Assembly (NCBI GenBank): GCA_902787025.1
Contig: CADAER010000026.1
Location: 1-46,255, forward strand
DNA from: Oscillospiraceae bacterium
Lineage (GTDB): Bacteria; Bacillota; Clostridia; Oscillospirales; Acutalibacteraceae
Length of the DNA: 46,255 bases
Reading direction: 5' to 3'
The notes under the pieces were generated by a model. It worked only from the letters and a program-made list of their open reading frames with translations. It was not told the origin of the DNA and did no database searches. Positions 29,987-38,311 of the stretch are shown here, piece by piece. The translations under genes and the position numbers were made by a program. The stretch's first letter is position 1. The number at the start of each line of letters is the position of its first letter.

Positions 29987-31343
29987 AAAGAACGATATTG
30001 TAAAACTGAATATCGAAAACTGCACCCTTCAGGGCAGCGGTGTGGGCAGGCACGACGGTCTTGCCGTTTTTGTGCCGATGACCGCGCGGGGCGATGAAAT
30101 CGAGGCTCATATTCTCAAGGTCAAACCCAACTGCGCTTTCGCAAAAGTTCATTCCGTAACAAAGCCCTCGCCCGACAGAGTTGAGCCCGACTGCTCCGCT
30201 TATTCAAAATGCGGCGGCTGTGTGTTCCGCCATATAACCTATGAGGCGGAGACGAAGATAAAGCAGCAGTTTGTTGTTGATTCGTTTAAAAGAATCGGCG
30301 GTATTGACATTGCTCCCGAACACATAATCGCCGCGCAGGGAAGGACCGGCTACCGCAACAAGGCTCAGTTTCCCGTTGAAAAAGATGGAAACGGTCTGAA
30401 AATCGGGTTTTTCTCTCCGCACAGCCACAGGGTTGTCGAGTGCAGAAACTGCCCGCTTCAACCATCGGAATTTGAAAAAATACTCAACGCTTTTGAGAAA
30501 TATGTTATTGAAAACAACATAAGCGTTTATGACGAAACGGCGCACAGCGGTTTGCTCCGCCATATTTGCATACGCAGGGCGGCAGCCACGGGCGAGACAA
30601 TGGTCTGCGCTGTGATAAACGGCAAATCCCTTCCTCGCGAAGACGAACTTGTCAAAACTCTGACAGACTGCGATGAATCAATCAGAAGCATAGTTATTAA
30701 TGTAAATAAAGAAAAAACCAATGTCATTTTCGGCAAAATCTGCCGCAATATTTACGGCGACGGATACATCGAGGACATCCTCTGCGGGTGCAAATTCAGA
30801 ATCTCGATGCTCTCATTTTATCAGGTCAATCCCGTTCAGGCGGAAAGGCTTTATATGAAAGCCGCAGGATACGCGGGGCTGACGGGGAACGAAACGGTGC
30901 TTGACCTCTACTGCGGAACCGGCACGATAGGGCTGACGATGGCAAAAAAGGCGAAGAAAGTTATCGGAGTCGAGATTGTTCCCGATGCCATAGAAGACGC
31001 GAAAATCAACGCGGATTTAAACGGCGTTTCAAACGCGGAGTTTATTTGCGCCGACGCCTCAAAGGCGGCTGAAAAGCTTGAAAAAGAAGGTGTCAGACCC
31101 GATGTTGTCGTTCTCGATCCGCCGAGGAAAGGCTGTTCAAAGGATGTTCTGCAGACCGTCGCGAAAATGAATCCCAACAGGATAGTTTATATCTCGTGCG
31201 ATCCCGCGACACAGGCGAGAGACTGCGTTGTTCTCAGTGAACTCGGTTACAGAGCCGAAACCGCCTGCCCCGTGGACATGTTTCCGGGCTGCGGGCATGT
31301 CGAGACAGTCGCTCGACTGTCTCGAAGCGATATGAATTCCTGA
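29979..31343 (+). CDS. rlmD: 23S rRNA (uracil-C5)-methyltransferase, RlmD/TrmA family
   Basis: 454 aa. It methylates uracil-C5 in 23S rRNA (position 1939 in the Escherichia coli numbering for RlmD). A TRAM domain covers about residues 1-60. [4Fe-4S] ligands are C72, C78, C81 (CSAYSKCGGC) and C158 (CRNCPLQ). SAM-binding motif VLDLYCGTGTIGL, LDPPRKGC, and the catalytic Cys in YISCDP. The usual end HVETV is followed by a short unusual sequence, ARLSRSDMNS, coded by the first hairpin of the downstream array. This suggests that the 3' end was remodelled by an insertion. Symbol by family; RlmCD-type specificity is possible. Confidence 0.92.
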   Translation: MLKKNDIVKLNIENCTLQGSGVGRHDGLAVFVPMTARGDEIEAHILKVKPNCAFAKVHSVTKPSPDRVEPDCSAYSKCGGCVFRHITYEAETKIKQQFVVDSFKRIGGIDIAPEHIIAAQGRTGYRNKAQFPVEKDGNGLKIGFFSPHSHRVVECRNCPLQPSEFEKILNAFEKYVIENNISVYDETAHSGLLRHICIRRAAATGETMVCAVINGKSLPREDELVKTLTDCDESIRSIVINVNKEKTNVIFGKICRNIYGDGYIEDILCGCKFRISMLSFYQVNPVQAERLYMKAAGYAGLTGNETVLDLYCGTGTIGLTMAKKAKKVIGVEIVPDAIEDAKINADLNGVSNAEFICADASKAAEKLEKEGVRPDVVVLDPPRKGCSKDVLQTVAKMNPNRIVYISCDPATQARDCVVLSELGYRAETACPVDMFPGCGHVETVARLSRSDMNS

Positions 31344-31506
31344 CGGAATTCACGATATGTTATTATGAAACGCAAGATGCCGCAAGCGGCGCGAGATGTC
31401 CTGCGGGACAAGTAAGGAAATTCATATCATATCGCACACGAACGAAGTGAGGGTATATCGCATTTGCAAAGCAAATATATCGCATCGCTGAGCAGCGATA
31501 TATCGC
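31301..31506 (+). repeat. Hairpin array with four ATATCGC direct repeats
   Basis: At least six short stem-loops follow one another: 31301-31311/31314-31324 (CGAGACAGTCG), 31334-31340/31345-31351 (GAATTCC), 31379-31383/31386-31390 (GCCGC), 31397-31401/31406-31410 (TGTCC), 31462-31467/31471-31476 (ATTTGC) and 31484-31489/31494-31499 (ATCGCT). ATATCGC is repeated at 31429, 31455, 31477 and 31500, one copy between each of the last hairpins. The array starts inside the end of rlmD and stops 15 bp before the four-helix-bundle start. Confidence 0.85.
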
Positions 31507-31521
31507 AGAAAGGAAATGAAA

Positions 31522-31866
31522 ATGAACAAAATGACTATAAAAGAGCTTGCAGTTGAATTGACTGTGGAACTTACTGAACTTTGTGATTCAATAAAAGCAA
31601 GATCTATTTACACAAACCAATTGCTTCGCTCATGCTCATCAATTGGAGCAAATGCACATGAAGCAAAATATGCCCAGAGCCGCGCAGATTTTATTAGTAA
31701 ATTGGAAATATCCCTCAAAGAATGTTATGAATCAGAGTATTGGCTTGAAATTCTTTTTAAAGTTAATTCGATTCCGGAAGAACAGTATAAATACCTTTCA
31801 AACAAATTTGGAATATTACGAAGAAAGCTTATCGCTTCAATTACTACCGCAAAGAAAAATTCCTGA
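31522..31866 (+). CDS. Four-helix-bundle protein (S23/IVP, Avd-like family)
   Basis: 114 aa from the ATG at 31522 (AGAAAGG 8 nt upstream; an ATG at 31516 is too close). The family pattern is clear: MTIKELAVELTVELTELCDSI, YTNQLLRSCSSIGANAHEA, AQSRADFISKLEISLKECYESEYWLEIL, then a last helix GILRRKLIASITTAKKN. Relatives were first described as products of 23S rRNA intervening sequences and include Avd of diversity-generating retroelements; they bind nucleic acid or partner proteins as pentamers. No reverse transcriptase is nearby. It directly follows the hairpin array and is AT-rich. Confidence 0.85.
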   Translation: MNKMTIKELAVELTVELTELCDSIKARSIYTNQLLRSCSSIGANAHEAKYAQSRADFISKLEISLKECYESEYWLEILFKVNSIPEEQYKYLSNKFGILRRKLIASITTAKKNS

Positions 31867-31960
31867 AACTTTATAAAGTATGTTTTGAGACCAATTAGCG
31901 ATAAATACAAAAATTAATTTATATCAACAAACCTTCAAATTATGAATAAGGAGTATAACT

Positions 31961-32950
31961 ATGACAAACGAAGAAATCAGAGTGTGGGGAATTCATACAA
32001 GAAATGACAATTTGTTTCTAAAAGAAAACATTATTGCAATCGGATGGAAAGAAATGGGAAATCTCATTTTATTAGGCAAAAGCAGAGAAGATTTTAAAGA
32101 AAAATACATCCAAACATACCCAAATGAGAAAAAAGGTAGTTTTTCAACTTGTGCGGGTATGTTATATCGCTTTTGTTATGAAATGCAAATAGGCGATTAT
32201 GTTATTTTCCCTTCAAAAATAAATCGCGAGATAAATATAGGCATTATCGAGGGTGAATATTTTTACGATTCTTCTCAGTCTAATTATGTGCAGACAAGAA
32301 AAGTTAAATGGTTGAAGCACCTTCCCAGAACCTTTTTTTCTCAAGGTGCTCTTTATGAAATAGGTTCCGCCTTAACCTTGTTCTCTGTTAAAAACTATGC
32401 GGATGAATTTATTTTTGCATTAAGTAACAGTTCAAAACATAATATTTCGCTTGATTCAGATGATGAAAGTGTCGGTGCAACAGCTGGGGAAATAATTGAA
32501 AGCACAAAAGACTTTATCTTGAAAGAACTAAGCCGTCAACTTAAAGGCTATGATTTAGAAAACTTTGTCGCAGACCTTCTTCGGACTATGGGATATAGAA
32601 CTATTGTTTCTCCTCATGGTGGAGATAGCGGCATTGATATTACAGCATATAAAGACGAACTTCCGCCACGTATTCTGGTTCAAGTAAAAAGCCAAGACGG
32701 AGATATAAGAGAGGCAACTATACAATCTTTGAAAGGTGCTATGCGAGAAGGCGATTACGGATTGTTTGTAACGCTTTCAAACTACACTAAAAATGCTCAA
32801 AAGTATTTGGACAGCACACCGATTATTCGCGGTATAAACGGAACAGAACTCGTTGAATTAATATTGAAATATTATGATGATTTAAGTGATAAATATAAAA
32901 AAATGATTCCTTTGAAAATGGTTTATATTCCCGTTTTAAATGAAGAATAA
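31961..32950 (+). CDS. Mrr-like restriction endonuclease with N-terminal EVE/PUA-like domain
   Basis: 329 aa. The C-terminal Mrr_cat domain (about 190-300) has the full PD-(D/E)xK core: E200 in LENFVADLLRTMGY, D226 in SGIDITAY, and Q241-x-K243 in RILVQVKSQ. The N-terminal about 150 residues start RVWGIHTRNDNLFLKENIIAIGWKEMG and contain GDYVIFPSKINREINIGIIEG, resembling PUA/EVE-type readers. Enzymes of this kind cut modified DNA (type IV). It is AT-rich, 94 bp after the four-helix-bundle gene, with AAGGAG. It is probably a defence gene of the small island behind rlmD; no matching methylase is present. Confidence 0.82.
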   Translation: MTNEEIRVWGIHTRNDNLFLKENIIAIGWKEMGNLILLGKSREDFKEKYIQTYPNEKKGSFSTCAGMLYRFCYEMQIGDYVIFPSKINREINIGIIEGEYFYDSSQSNYVQTRKVKWLKHLPRTFFSQGALYEIGSALTLFSVKNYADEFIFALSNSSKHNISLDSDDESVGATAGEIIESTKDFILKELSRQLKGYDLENFVADLLRTMGYRTIVSPHGGDSGIDITAYKDELPPRILVQVKSQDGDIREATIQSLKGAMREGDYGLFVTLSNYTKNAQKYLDSTPIIRGINGTELVELILKYYDDLSDKYKKMIPLKMVYIPVLNEE

Positions 32951-32979
32951 AAACAACACTTTATTGAAAGGTAACCATT

Positions 32980-33639
32980 ATGTCAACCGATTTTGAGAAG
33001 CAGGTAATATCCGACCCGTCCGGGTTTGTTGTTCTGGCGGATTTTGTGCCGGGAATTATTCAGGAGATAAGATACCACTCAACATACAATTTCATAGGCG
33101 AAAGGATTGACGGCTACGAGGAGCCCTGCGCCCTGCTGACAATTGAGGCCGCGCGCGCGCTCAAATCAGCCGCGAACGAACTTAACGTGCGGGGCTACCG
33201 TCTTAAAATATTCGACGCATACCGTCCCGCGACGGCGGTAAAGCACTTTGTGCTGTGGGGAATTGAAGACACGGATATCCGTATGAAGCCGTATTTTTAT
33301 CCCGACCTCGCGAAGCAGGAGCTTTTCAGCAAAGGCTATATCGCGAAACGCTCTAGTCACAGCCGCGGCAGCGCGGTTGACCTCACTCTTCTCGATATGG
33401 CAACGGGCAGAGAACTCGATATGGGAAGTCCGTTTGATTTCTTCGGTCCCGTCTCTCATCCCGACTGCACCGACATCACGGACGAGCAATATGAAAACCG
33501 TCTGATTCTGCGAAAGGTTATGCTCCGCAACGGCTTTGCTCCGCTTGACTGCGAGTGGTGGCATTTTATGCTTGCGGACGAGCCTTATCCCGACACATAT
33601 TTCGATTTCCCCGTTTCCACGCAGTATCTTAAAAAATAA
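32980..33639 (+). CDS. VanX-type D-alanyl-D-alanine dipeptidase (M15D)
   Basis: 219 aa, usual length. The zinc site is H127 and D134 in SSHSRGSAVD and H195 in EWWHF, with E192 as base and Arg82 in FDAYRPATA. Members hydrolyse D-Ala-D-Ala and are used either in glycopeptide resistance or in peptidoglycan salvage. There is no VanH, VanA or VanRS nearby, so a house-keeping salvage role is more likely. There is no signal peptide, which fits cytosolic action. GC returns to the chromosomal level here after the AT-rich island. Confidence 0.9.
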   Translation: MSTDFEKQVISDPSGFVVLADFVPGIIQEIRYHSTYNFIGERIDGYEEPCALLTIEAARALKSAANELNVRGYRLKIFDAYRPATAVKHFVLWGIEDTDIRMKPYFYPDLAKQELFSKGYIAKRSSHSRGSAVDLTLLDMATGRELDMGSPFDFFGPVSHPDCTDITDEQYENRLILRKVMLRNGFAPLDCEWWHFMLADEPYPDTYFDFPVSTQYLKK

Positions 33640-33675
33640 ATCATCAACACTTTCTGTTTCAGACCGGAGTTTATT

Positions 33676-34818
33676 ATGGCAGCTTTAAGTAATTTCAGAA
33701 AAAGAATAATATCTTTCGCAATATGCGCTCTTATTCTGTTCAATATCTTTATTCCCGCGTCGGCAATGAGCATCAACAGCGGCATTTCCGCGCTGCGCGG
33801 TCAGTGGTCGCGCTCGGAAGGTCCCGAGGCGGGCGGAATGAGTCTTGAATACAGTTATTTCGTTCCTTCGGCGGAAGGTCCCTGTCCGCTTATTGTTCTT
33901 TTAGGAGGCGCGGGCGAGGGCACACCGTCAGGTCAGGAGCTCAAGGCGAACAATTTCGCCAACTGGTCAAGCGACGAGTATCAGTCGAGAGTCCCGAACG
34001 CGGGCGGAATGTATATACTGATTTTAAAAGCGCCCGAGCCCGTCTATTTTGACACCTGCCCTCTTGCGCCGATGTTTGCCGCAATCAAGGATTTTGCCGC
34101 GAAACACAACGTTGACAAAAAGAGAGTTTATGTCGGCGGCTGGTGCATAGGCGCGAGCGGAGCGTCAAGGCTTGCGACAAACCATCCCGATTTTTTCGCG
34201 GGGGTTATGCTGTTTTCACAGCGCACGATAATTACTGAATACGAAGCGAAGATAATGAAAAATATGAGAATATGGATTGTCGGCTGCAACGGCGACACAT
34301 ATTCGCCTTATTATACCTACGGCTACCCGTCATGGCAGAGCGTAATCAAAAACACGGCGGATAAAAGCAATGTGCGCTGCACGACCTGCGCCACCGCGCC
34401 GAGGGCGGATCTGCTTTTCAACCACGAAACCTGGAGACTTGCCGAGTTTGATTTTTCATCCTATGTGCTCGGCGATTACACGGACCTTAAAACGGTTGAC
34501 GGCTACGGCAACACGGTAAGCAGCCCGACAATGATAAGTTTTATGACTTCATACAGAGCGGGCGAAGCGCCGCCCGAAACGGAAACGGAAACCGAAACAG
34601 AAACCGAGACCGAAACGGAAACGGCAAGCGAAACCACCGTCAGCGAAACACAGGTTGCCGGAACAACGGCGGAAATTTTGACGGAGGAAAGCGAAACCGC
34701 TCCCGAAGAGCGGAATTCACGTCTGCAGAAGCCGCTTCTGCTTCTTATCGCGGTCGCCGCTACCGCGCTGATAGCGGGCGGAGTTGTGGCTGTTGAAAAG
34801 AGAAAGAAGAGAGGATAA
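33676..34818 (+). CDS. Membrane-anchored alpha/beta esterase (PHB-depolymerase/feruloyl-esterase-like)
   Basis: 380 aa. N-terminal signal segment at about residues 12-32. The hydrolase domain at about 55-290 contains LIVLLGGAGEGTPSG and the nucleophile region VGGWCIGASGASRLATNHPDFFAGVML (G-x-S-x-A). A Thr/Glu-repeat linker at about 302-345 (alternating Glu-Thr, coded by a 6-bp periodic repeat at 34577-34622) is followed by a C-terminal membrane helix and a KRKKRG stop-transfer. The enzyme is therefore tethered outside the cell. A PrsW-type protease gene follows after 3 bp. Substrate unknown. Confidence 0.75.
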   Translation: MAALSNFRKRIISFAICALILFNIFIPASAMSINSGISALRGQWSRSEGPEAGGMSLEYSYFVPSAEGPCPLIVLLGGAGEGTPSGQELKANNFANWSSDEYQSRVPNAGGMYILILKAPEPVYFDTCPLAPMFAAIKDFAAKHNVDKKRVYVGGWCIGASGASRLATNHPDFFAGVMLFSQRTIITEYEAKIMKNMRIWIVGCNGDTYSPYYTYGYPSWQSVIKNTADKSNVRCTTCATAPRADLLFNHETWRLAEFDFSSYVLGDYTDLKTVDGYGNTVSSPTMISFMTSYRAGEAPPETETETETETETETETASETTVSETQVAGTTAEILTEESETAPEERNSRLQKPLLLLIAVAATALIAGGVVAVEKRKKRG

Positions 34819-34821
34819 AAG

Positions 34822-35541
34822 ATGTTCTATTTTCTTATACCGACTTTGATGTCATACAACTTTTTCCTGATTGCCGCCGCGGTCATTCCCGCATTATTTC
34901 TTATGCTGAGGGCTTACCGCTCCGACAAGCTCGAAAAAGAATCCGGCGCTGTGCTGTGGAGTCTTACAAAAGCGGGTGTTTTCTCATCGCTCATCGCCCT
35001 TGTTGAAGAGCGCGTGCTCTGCTTTGTGCTTGACCGCACCGTTTCAAAAGAGAGTTTTCTTTACAATATAATTCTCTATTTCGGCATTGTCGCTTTCGCG
35101 GAGGAAAGTTCGAAATATCTTATGCTCAGGCGCCGTTCGTGGCGTTCGCGCGAATTCAACTGCCAGTATGACGGAGTTATCTACGCCGTTTTTGTTTCGC
35201 TCGGCTTCGCGCTGTGGGAAAACATAAGCTATGTTATGACTTACGGCGTCGGCACCGCCATTGTGCGCGCGGTTACGGCAATTCCCGGTCACGCCTGCTT
35301 CGGTGTGTTTATGGGCGTGTTCTACGGCTTCGCGAAAAGGTTTGAGCGCTCAGGCGATTCGTCTTTATCCCGCTTTTGCAGATGGCTGGCGGTAATCATT
35401 CCCGCCCTGCTTCACGGCGCTTACGATTATATCGCGACTTCCCAGACGGGCAATCTCTATTTTCTCTGCTTTGTCGCCGCGCTGTTTATTGTTTCGTATA
35501 TCCTTGTCGGGAAGATGTCAAAAAGAGACAGTTATATTTAA
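34822..35541 (+). CDS. PrsW-family intramembrane metalloprotease
   Basis: 239 aa, about 7 membrane segments. All PrsW motifs are present: AEESSKYLML (EE-x2-K), GFALWENISYV (F-x3-EN), IPGHACFGVFMG (PGH), and LLHGAYDY (H-x3-D). PrsW cleaves single-pass membrane proteins such as the anti-sigma factor RsiW. No sigma/anti-sigma pair is nearby. The only visible single-pass partner is the esterase just upstream, so it might trim or release that protein; this is an inference from a 3-bp spacing. Confidence 0.88.
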   Translation: MFYFLIPTLMSYNFFLIAAAVIPALFLMLRAYRSDKLEKESGAVLWSLTKAGVFSSLIALVEERVLCFVLDRTVSKESFLYNIILYFGIVAFAEESSKYLMLRRRSWRSREFNCQYDGVIYAVFVSLGFALWENISYVMTYGVGTAIVRAVTAIPGHACFGVFMGVFYGFAKRFERSGDSSLSRFCRWLAVIIPALLHGAYDYIATSQTGNLYFLCFVAALFIVSYILVGKMSKRDSYI

Positions 35542-35556
35542 ATCCGGAGAAAAAGT

Positions 35557-36348
35557 ATGAACACACTTGAACTTGCAAAAGAAAGAAGAAGCGTGCGGAC
35601 CTTTGACGGAAAGCCTCTGACCGTTCAGGACAGAGAGGCAGTCGCCGCTTTTATTGAATCGATACCCAATCCGTTCGGTCTGCCTGTTGAATTCATCTTG
35701 CTTGACGCGAAAGAAAACGGGCTTTACAGCCCCGTTATCAAAGGCGAAACGCTGTATGTAGCCGCGAAAACAGAGAAAGCGCCTCACAGCGAGGAGGCGT
35801 TCGGCTATTCATTTGAACAGCTTGTGCTGTTCGCGCAGTCGCTCGGAATAGGCACCACCTGGATAGGCGGCACTTTCAAGCGCGAGATTTTTGAGCAGGC
35901 GGCAAAGATTAAAGGTAATGAAAAAATGTATTGCGCAAGCCCTCTCGGCTACCCCGCCGCTAAAATGTCGATAATTGAAGCGACAATGCGCAAGGGAGTC
36001 AGGGCCGACAAACGAAAAGCCGCTTCCGAATTATTCTTTGAGAGGGATTTCTCAACTCCTTTCAAAACAGATGACAAAATTCTTTCGGACGCGCTTGAGG
36101 CGGTGAGAATCGCCCCCTCCGCGGTAAATATGCAACCGTGGAGAATTGTCAATGACGGCAGTGCTTTTCATTTTTATCTCAGTCACAAAAAGGGATACAA
36201 CCCTGACGGTGAGTGGGATATTCAGAAGGTGGATATGGGAATCGCGCTGTGCCATTTTATGAACATCGCGGGCGGAAATCTGACAGTTGAAAACCCCGGC
36301 ATAAACACGGAAAACGGTGTTGAATACATCGCTACCGTTACTATATGA
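35557..36348 (+). CDS. Nitroreductase-family flavoprotein (TM1586-like)
   Basis: 263 aa. It opens with LAKERRSVRTFDGKPLT, a standard nitroreductase FMN-binding start. A second domain-like half follows with DALEAVRIAPSAVNMQPWRI and DMGIALCHFMNIAGG, the layout of the TM1586 subgroup. It probably uses FMN and NAD(P)H on an unknown acceptor in the cytosol. The stop overlaps the ogt start by 4 bp (ATGA). Confidence 0.82.
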   Translation: MNTLELAKERRSVRTFDGKPLTVQDREAVAAFIESIPNPFGLPVEFILLDAKENGLYSPVIKGETLYVAAKTEKAPHSEEAFGYSFEQLVLFAQSLGIGTTWIGGTFKREIFEQAAKIKGNEKMYCASPLGYPAAKMSIIEATMRKGVRADKRKAASELFFERDFSTPFKTDDKILSDALEAVRIAPSAVNMQPWRIVNDGSAFHFYLSHKKGYNPDGEWDIQKVDMGIALCHFMNIAGGNLTVENPGINTENGVEYIATVTI

Positions 36349-36854
36349 AAATGGATTGCATTTCGTTTTATTCATCACCGCTCGGCAGAATAACTCTCGC
36401 CTCCGACGGCGAAAGTCTCACGGGGCTTTGGTTTGAGGGGCAGAAGCATTACGGTTCAACGCTGCGCGGTGTTTATGAAGAAAAAAATCTGCCCGTTTTC
36501 AGACAGACCGCCGATTGGCTGGATATTTATTTCGGCGGCGCAGAACCGGATTTCACTCCGCCTCTTAAATTGAGCGGCACGGAGTTTCAACTGCGCGTGT
36601 GGGAAACTCTCAAAACAATTCCTTACGGGCGGACTGTCACTTACGGCGAACTCGCGAAAACACTTGCAAAACAAAAGGGAGTCCTCCGTGTTTCCGCTCA
36701 GGCCGCAGGCGGAGCGGTCGGAAGAAATCCCGTTTCGATTATTGTTCCCTGCCACAGAGTAATCGGCGCAGACGGAAGTCTTAAGGGTTACGCGGGCGGA
36801 ATTGAGAAAAAAGAGTTTTTGCTTAATCTTGAAAAGAATAATAAAGCGGTCTGA
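36345..36854 (+). CDS. ogt: Methylated-DNA-[protein]-cysteine S-methyltransferase
   Basis: 169 aa. It repairs O6-alkylguanine by moving the alkyl group to Cys136 in IIVPCHRVIG. Other motifs are the helix-turn-helix region YGRTVTYGELAKTL and the C-terminal GSLKGYAGGIEKKEFLLNLE. It has the full Ogt/MGMT core, without Ada N-terminal regulatory domain. Coupled to the nitroreductase gene; 3 bp before the RACo-like gene. Confidence 0.93.
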   Translation: MKMDCISFYSSPLGRITLASDGESLTGLWFEGQKHYGSTLRGVYEEKNLPVFRQTADWLDIYFGGAEPDFTPPLKLSGTEFQLRVWETLKTIPYGRTVTYGELAKTLAKQKGVLRVSAQAAGGAVGRNPVSIIVPCHRVIGADGSLKGYAGGIEKKEFLLNLEKNNKAV

Positions 36855-36857
36855 ATT

Positions 36858-38249
36858 ATGTGTGAAATCAAAATCTGTGACCAAAACAGAATAAAAACCG
36901 TTCTTGCCGAAAGCGGAACGAGGCTTTCCGATATTCTTGCCGGAAACGGATTTTTTATTGATATGCCCTGCGGCGGAAGCGGAACCTGCGGAAAATGTGC
37001 CGTTACCGTAAACGGCAGGGAAGAGCCTGCCTGCCGTTATGTCATAAATAAGGATATAACGGTTGTTCTTCCGGAAAACCGCGATATTGTTTCCGATGAC
37101 GGCAACAGCGAAACAACCCCGAACGGGAAAATGTGCTTTGCTCTCGATATCGGCACAACGACGCTCGCTCTGGCTCTTGTTTCGCTCAACAGCGGAAAAG
37201 CGGTCAGGGTTATGACCTGTGTCAATTCGCAGAGGATGTCCGGCGCGGATGTTATGTCAAGAATCGAATACTGCCGTAAAAACGGTGTTGAAAAACTGCA
37301 CAAGGCGGTAATCCGTGACATAAACGGACTTATTGAACGGCTTGATATAAAAGAAAAAAATCCGCTTTTTGTCGCGGGAAATACCACCATGCTTCACATC
37401 TTTTTCGGTGTTGACTGCACTTCGCTAGGAACGGCTCCCTACACTCCCGCTTTTATTGAATCACAAAGGGCTGACGGCAGTTCGCTCGGGCTTAAAAAAG
37501 TTTCGGAAATTATTTCTCTGCCCTGCATTTCGGCGTTTGCGGGTGCTGACATTACCGCGGGACTTAATTATGTTTCTCTGCCTCGAGAGGGAAAATATAA
37601 CCTGCTTGTCGATCTCGGCACAAACGCGGAGATCTCTCTTTACAACGACGGCTTCTGCCTTTGCACATCAGCGGCGGCGGGACCCTGCTTTGAGGGCGCG
37701 AATATTTCGTGCGGGATGAGCGCGGTTGACGGCGCGGTATATGCTTACAGAGACGGTAAAGCTCAGGTAATCGGCAAAGGCTTTGCGAAAGGCGTGTGCG
37801 GCACTGGGCTTATTGACATTATCGCGTTTTTGCTTGATAAAGGAATTGTTGACAAATCGGGCTTTATGCAACGCGAAGAGTATGAAATCGCAGACGGTGT
37901 CTGCGTCACTCAGGCGGATATAAGGCAGTATCAGCTCGCGAAATCCGCTGTTTATTCGGCAATCGGAATTCTCGCTGACCGCTCCGGTGTTACTTATGAC
38001 AACATTGAAACGGTTTATGTTTCGGGCGGATTCTCGGAGGGCTTCAATGTTGAAAGCGCGGTTAAAACAGGGCTTATTCCGGGAGAACTTGCCGCAAAAT
38101 GCGTGCCCGCGGGAAACAGCAGTCTGCGGGGAACGGTAAAACACGCCTGCGGATGCGGTCTGCCTTCATTTATTGACAAGGTGGAATATATCGATTTGTC
38201 AACCGACACGGGCTTTTCAAAGGCGTTTATTGAGAATATGGAATTCTGA
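36858..38249 (+). CDS. RACo-like corrinoid-activation ASKHA ATPase with 2Fe-2S domain
   Basis: 463 aa. A plant-type ferredoxin domain with C38, C44, C47 and C59 (CGGSGTCGKC...AC) covers residues 1-75. An ASKHA/DUF4445 region follows: FALDIGTTTLALALVSL (phosphate 1), VAGNTTMLHIFFGVDCTSLG, LLVDLGTNAEISLY, CGTGLIDIIAFLL, VYVSGGFSEGFN and a final GNSSLRGTVKHACG. RACo proteins use ATP and a reductant to return oxidised Co(II) corrinoid proteins to Co(I). They are usually near methyltransferase genes; none is seen here. Together with the cobalamin riboswitch at the left end, it indicates corrinoid metabolism. Confidence 0.88.
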   Translation: MCEIKICDQNRIKTVLAESGTRLSDILAGNGFFIDMPCGGSGTCGKCAVTVNGREEPACRYVINKDITVVLPENRDIVSDDGNSETTPNGKMCFALDIGTTTLALALVSLNSGKAVRVMTCVNSQRMSGADVMSRIEYCRKNGVEKLHKAVIRDINGLIERLDIKEKNPLFVAGNTTMLHIFFGVDCTSLGTAPYTPAFIESQRADGSSLGLKKVSEIISLPCISAFAGADITAGLNYVSLPREGKYNLLVDLGTNAEISLYNDGFCLCTSAAAGPCFEGANISCGMSAVDGAVYAYRDGKAQVIGKGFAKGVCGTGLIDIIAFLLDKGIVDKSGFMQREEYEIADGVCVTQADIRQYQLAKSAVYSAIGILADRSGVTYDNIETVYVSGGFSEGFNVESAVKTGLIPGELAAKCVPAGNSSLRGTVKHACGCGLPSFIDKVEYIDLSTDTGFSKAFIENMEF

Positions 38250-38269
38250 TTTTATTTGCTTATAATTTA

Positions 38270-38310
38270 AAAAGGCAGAGGAAAAATCCTCTGCCTTTTG
38301 TGTTTGTTTT
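38270..38310. terminator. Bidirectional terminator between RACo-like gene and MFS gene
   Basis: Perfect 13-bp stem AAAAGGCAGAGGA/TCCTCTGCCTTTT (38270-38282 / 38287-38299) with an AAAA loop, followed by TTTGTTTTATT on the plus strand and T-rich sequence on the other. Confidence 0.85.
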
Positions 38311-38311
38311 A

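Noticed and set aside
31429-31506. Possible replication iterons in the ATATCGC repeats
   Set aside because: No replication initiator gene and no DnaA-box cluster nearby; hairpins between the repeats fit an RNA or protein target better.
31522-31866. Diversity-generating retroelement
   Set aside because: The Avd-like protein is present, but no reverse transcriptase or template/variable repeat pair was found in the window.
32980-33639. Glycopeptide resistance cluster
   Set aside because: Only a VanX-like peptidase is present; no ligase, dehydrogenase or VanRS genes occur nearby.
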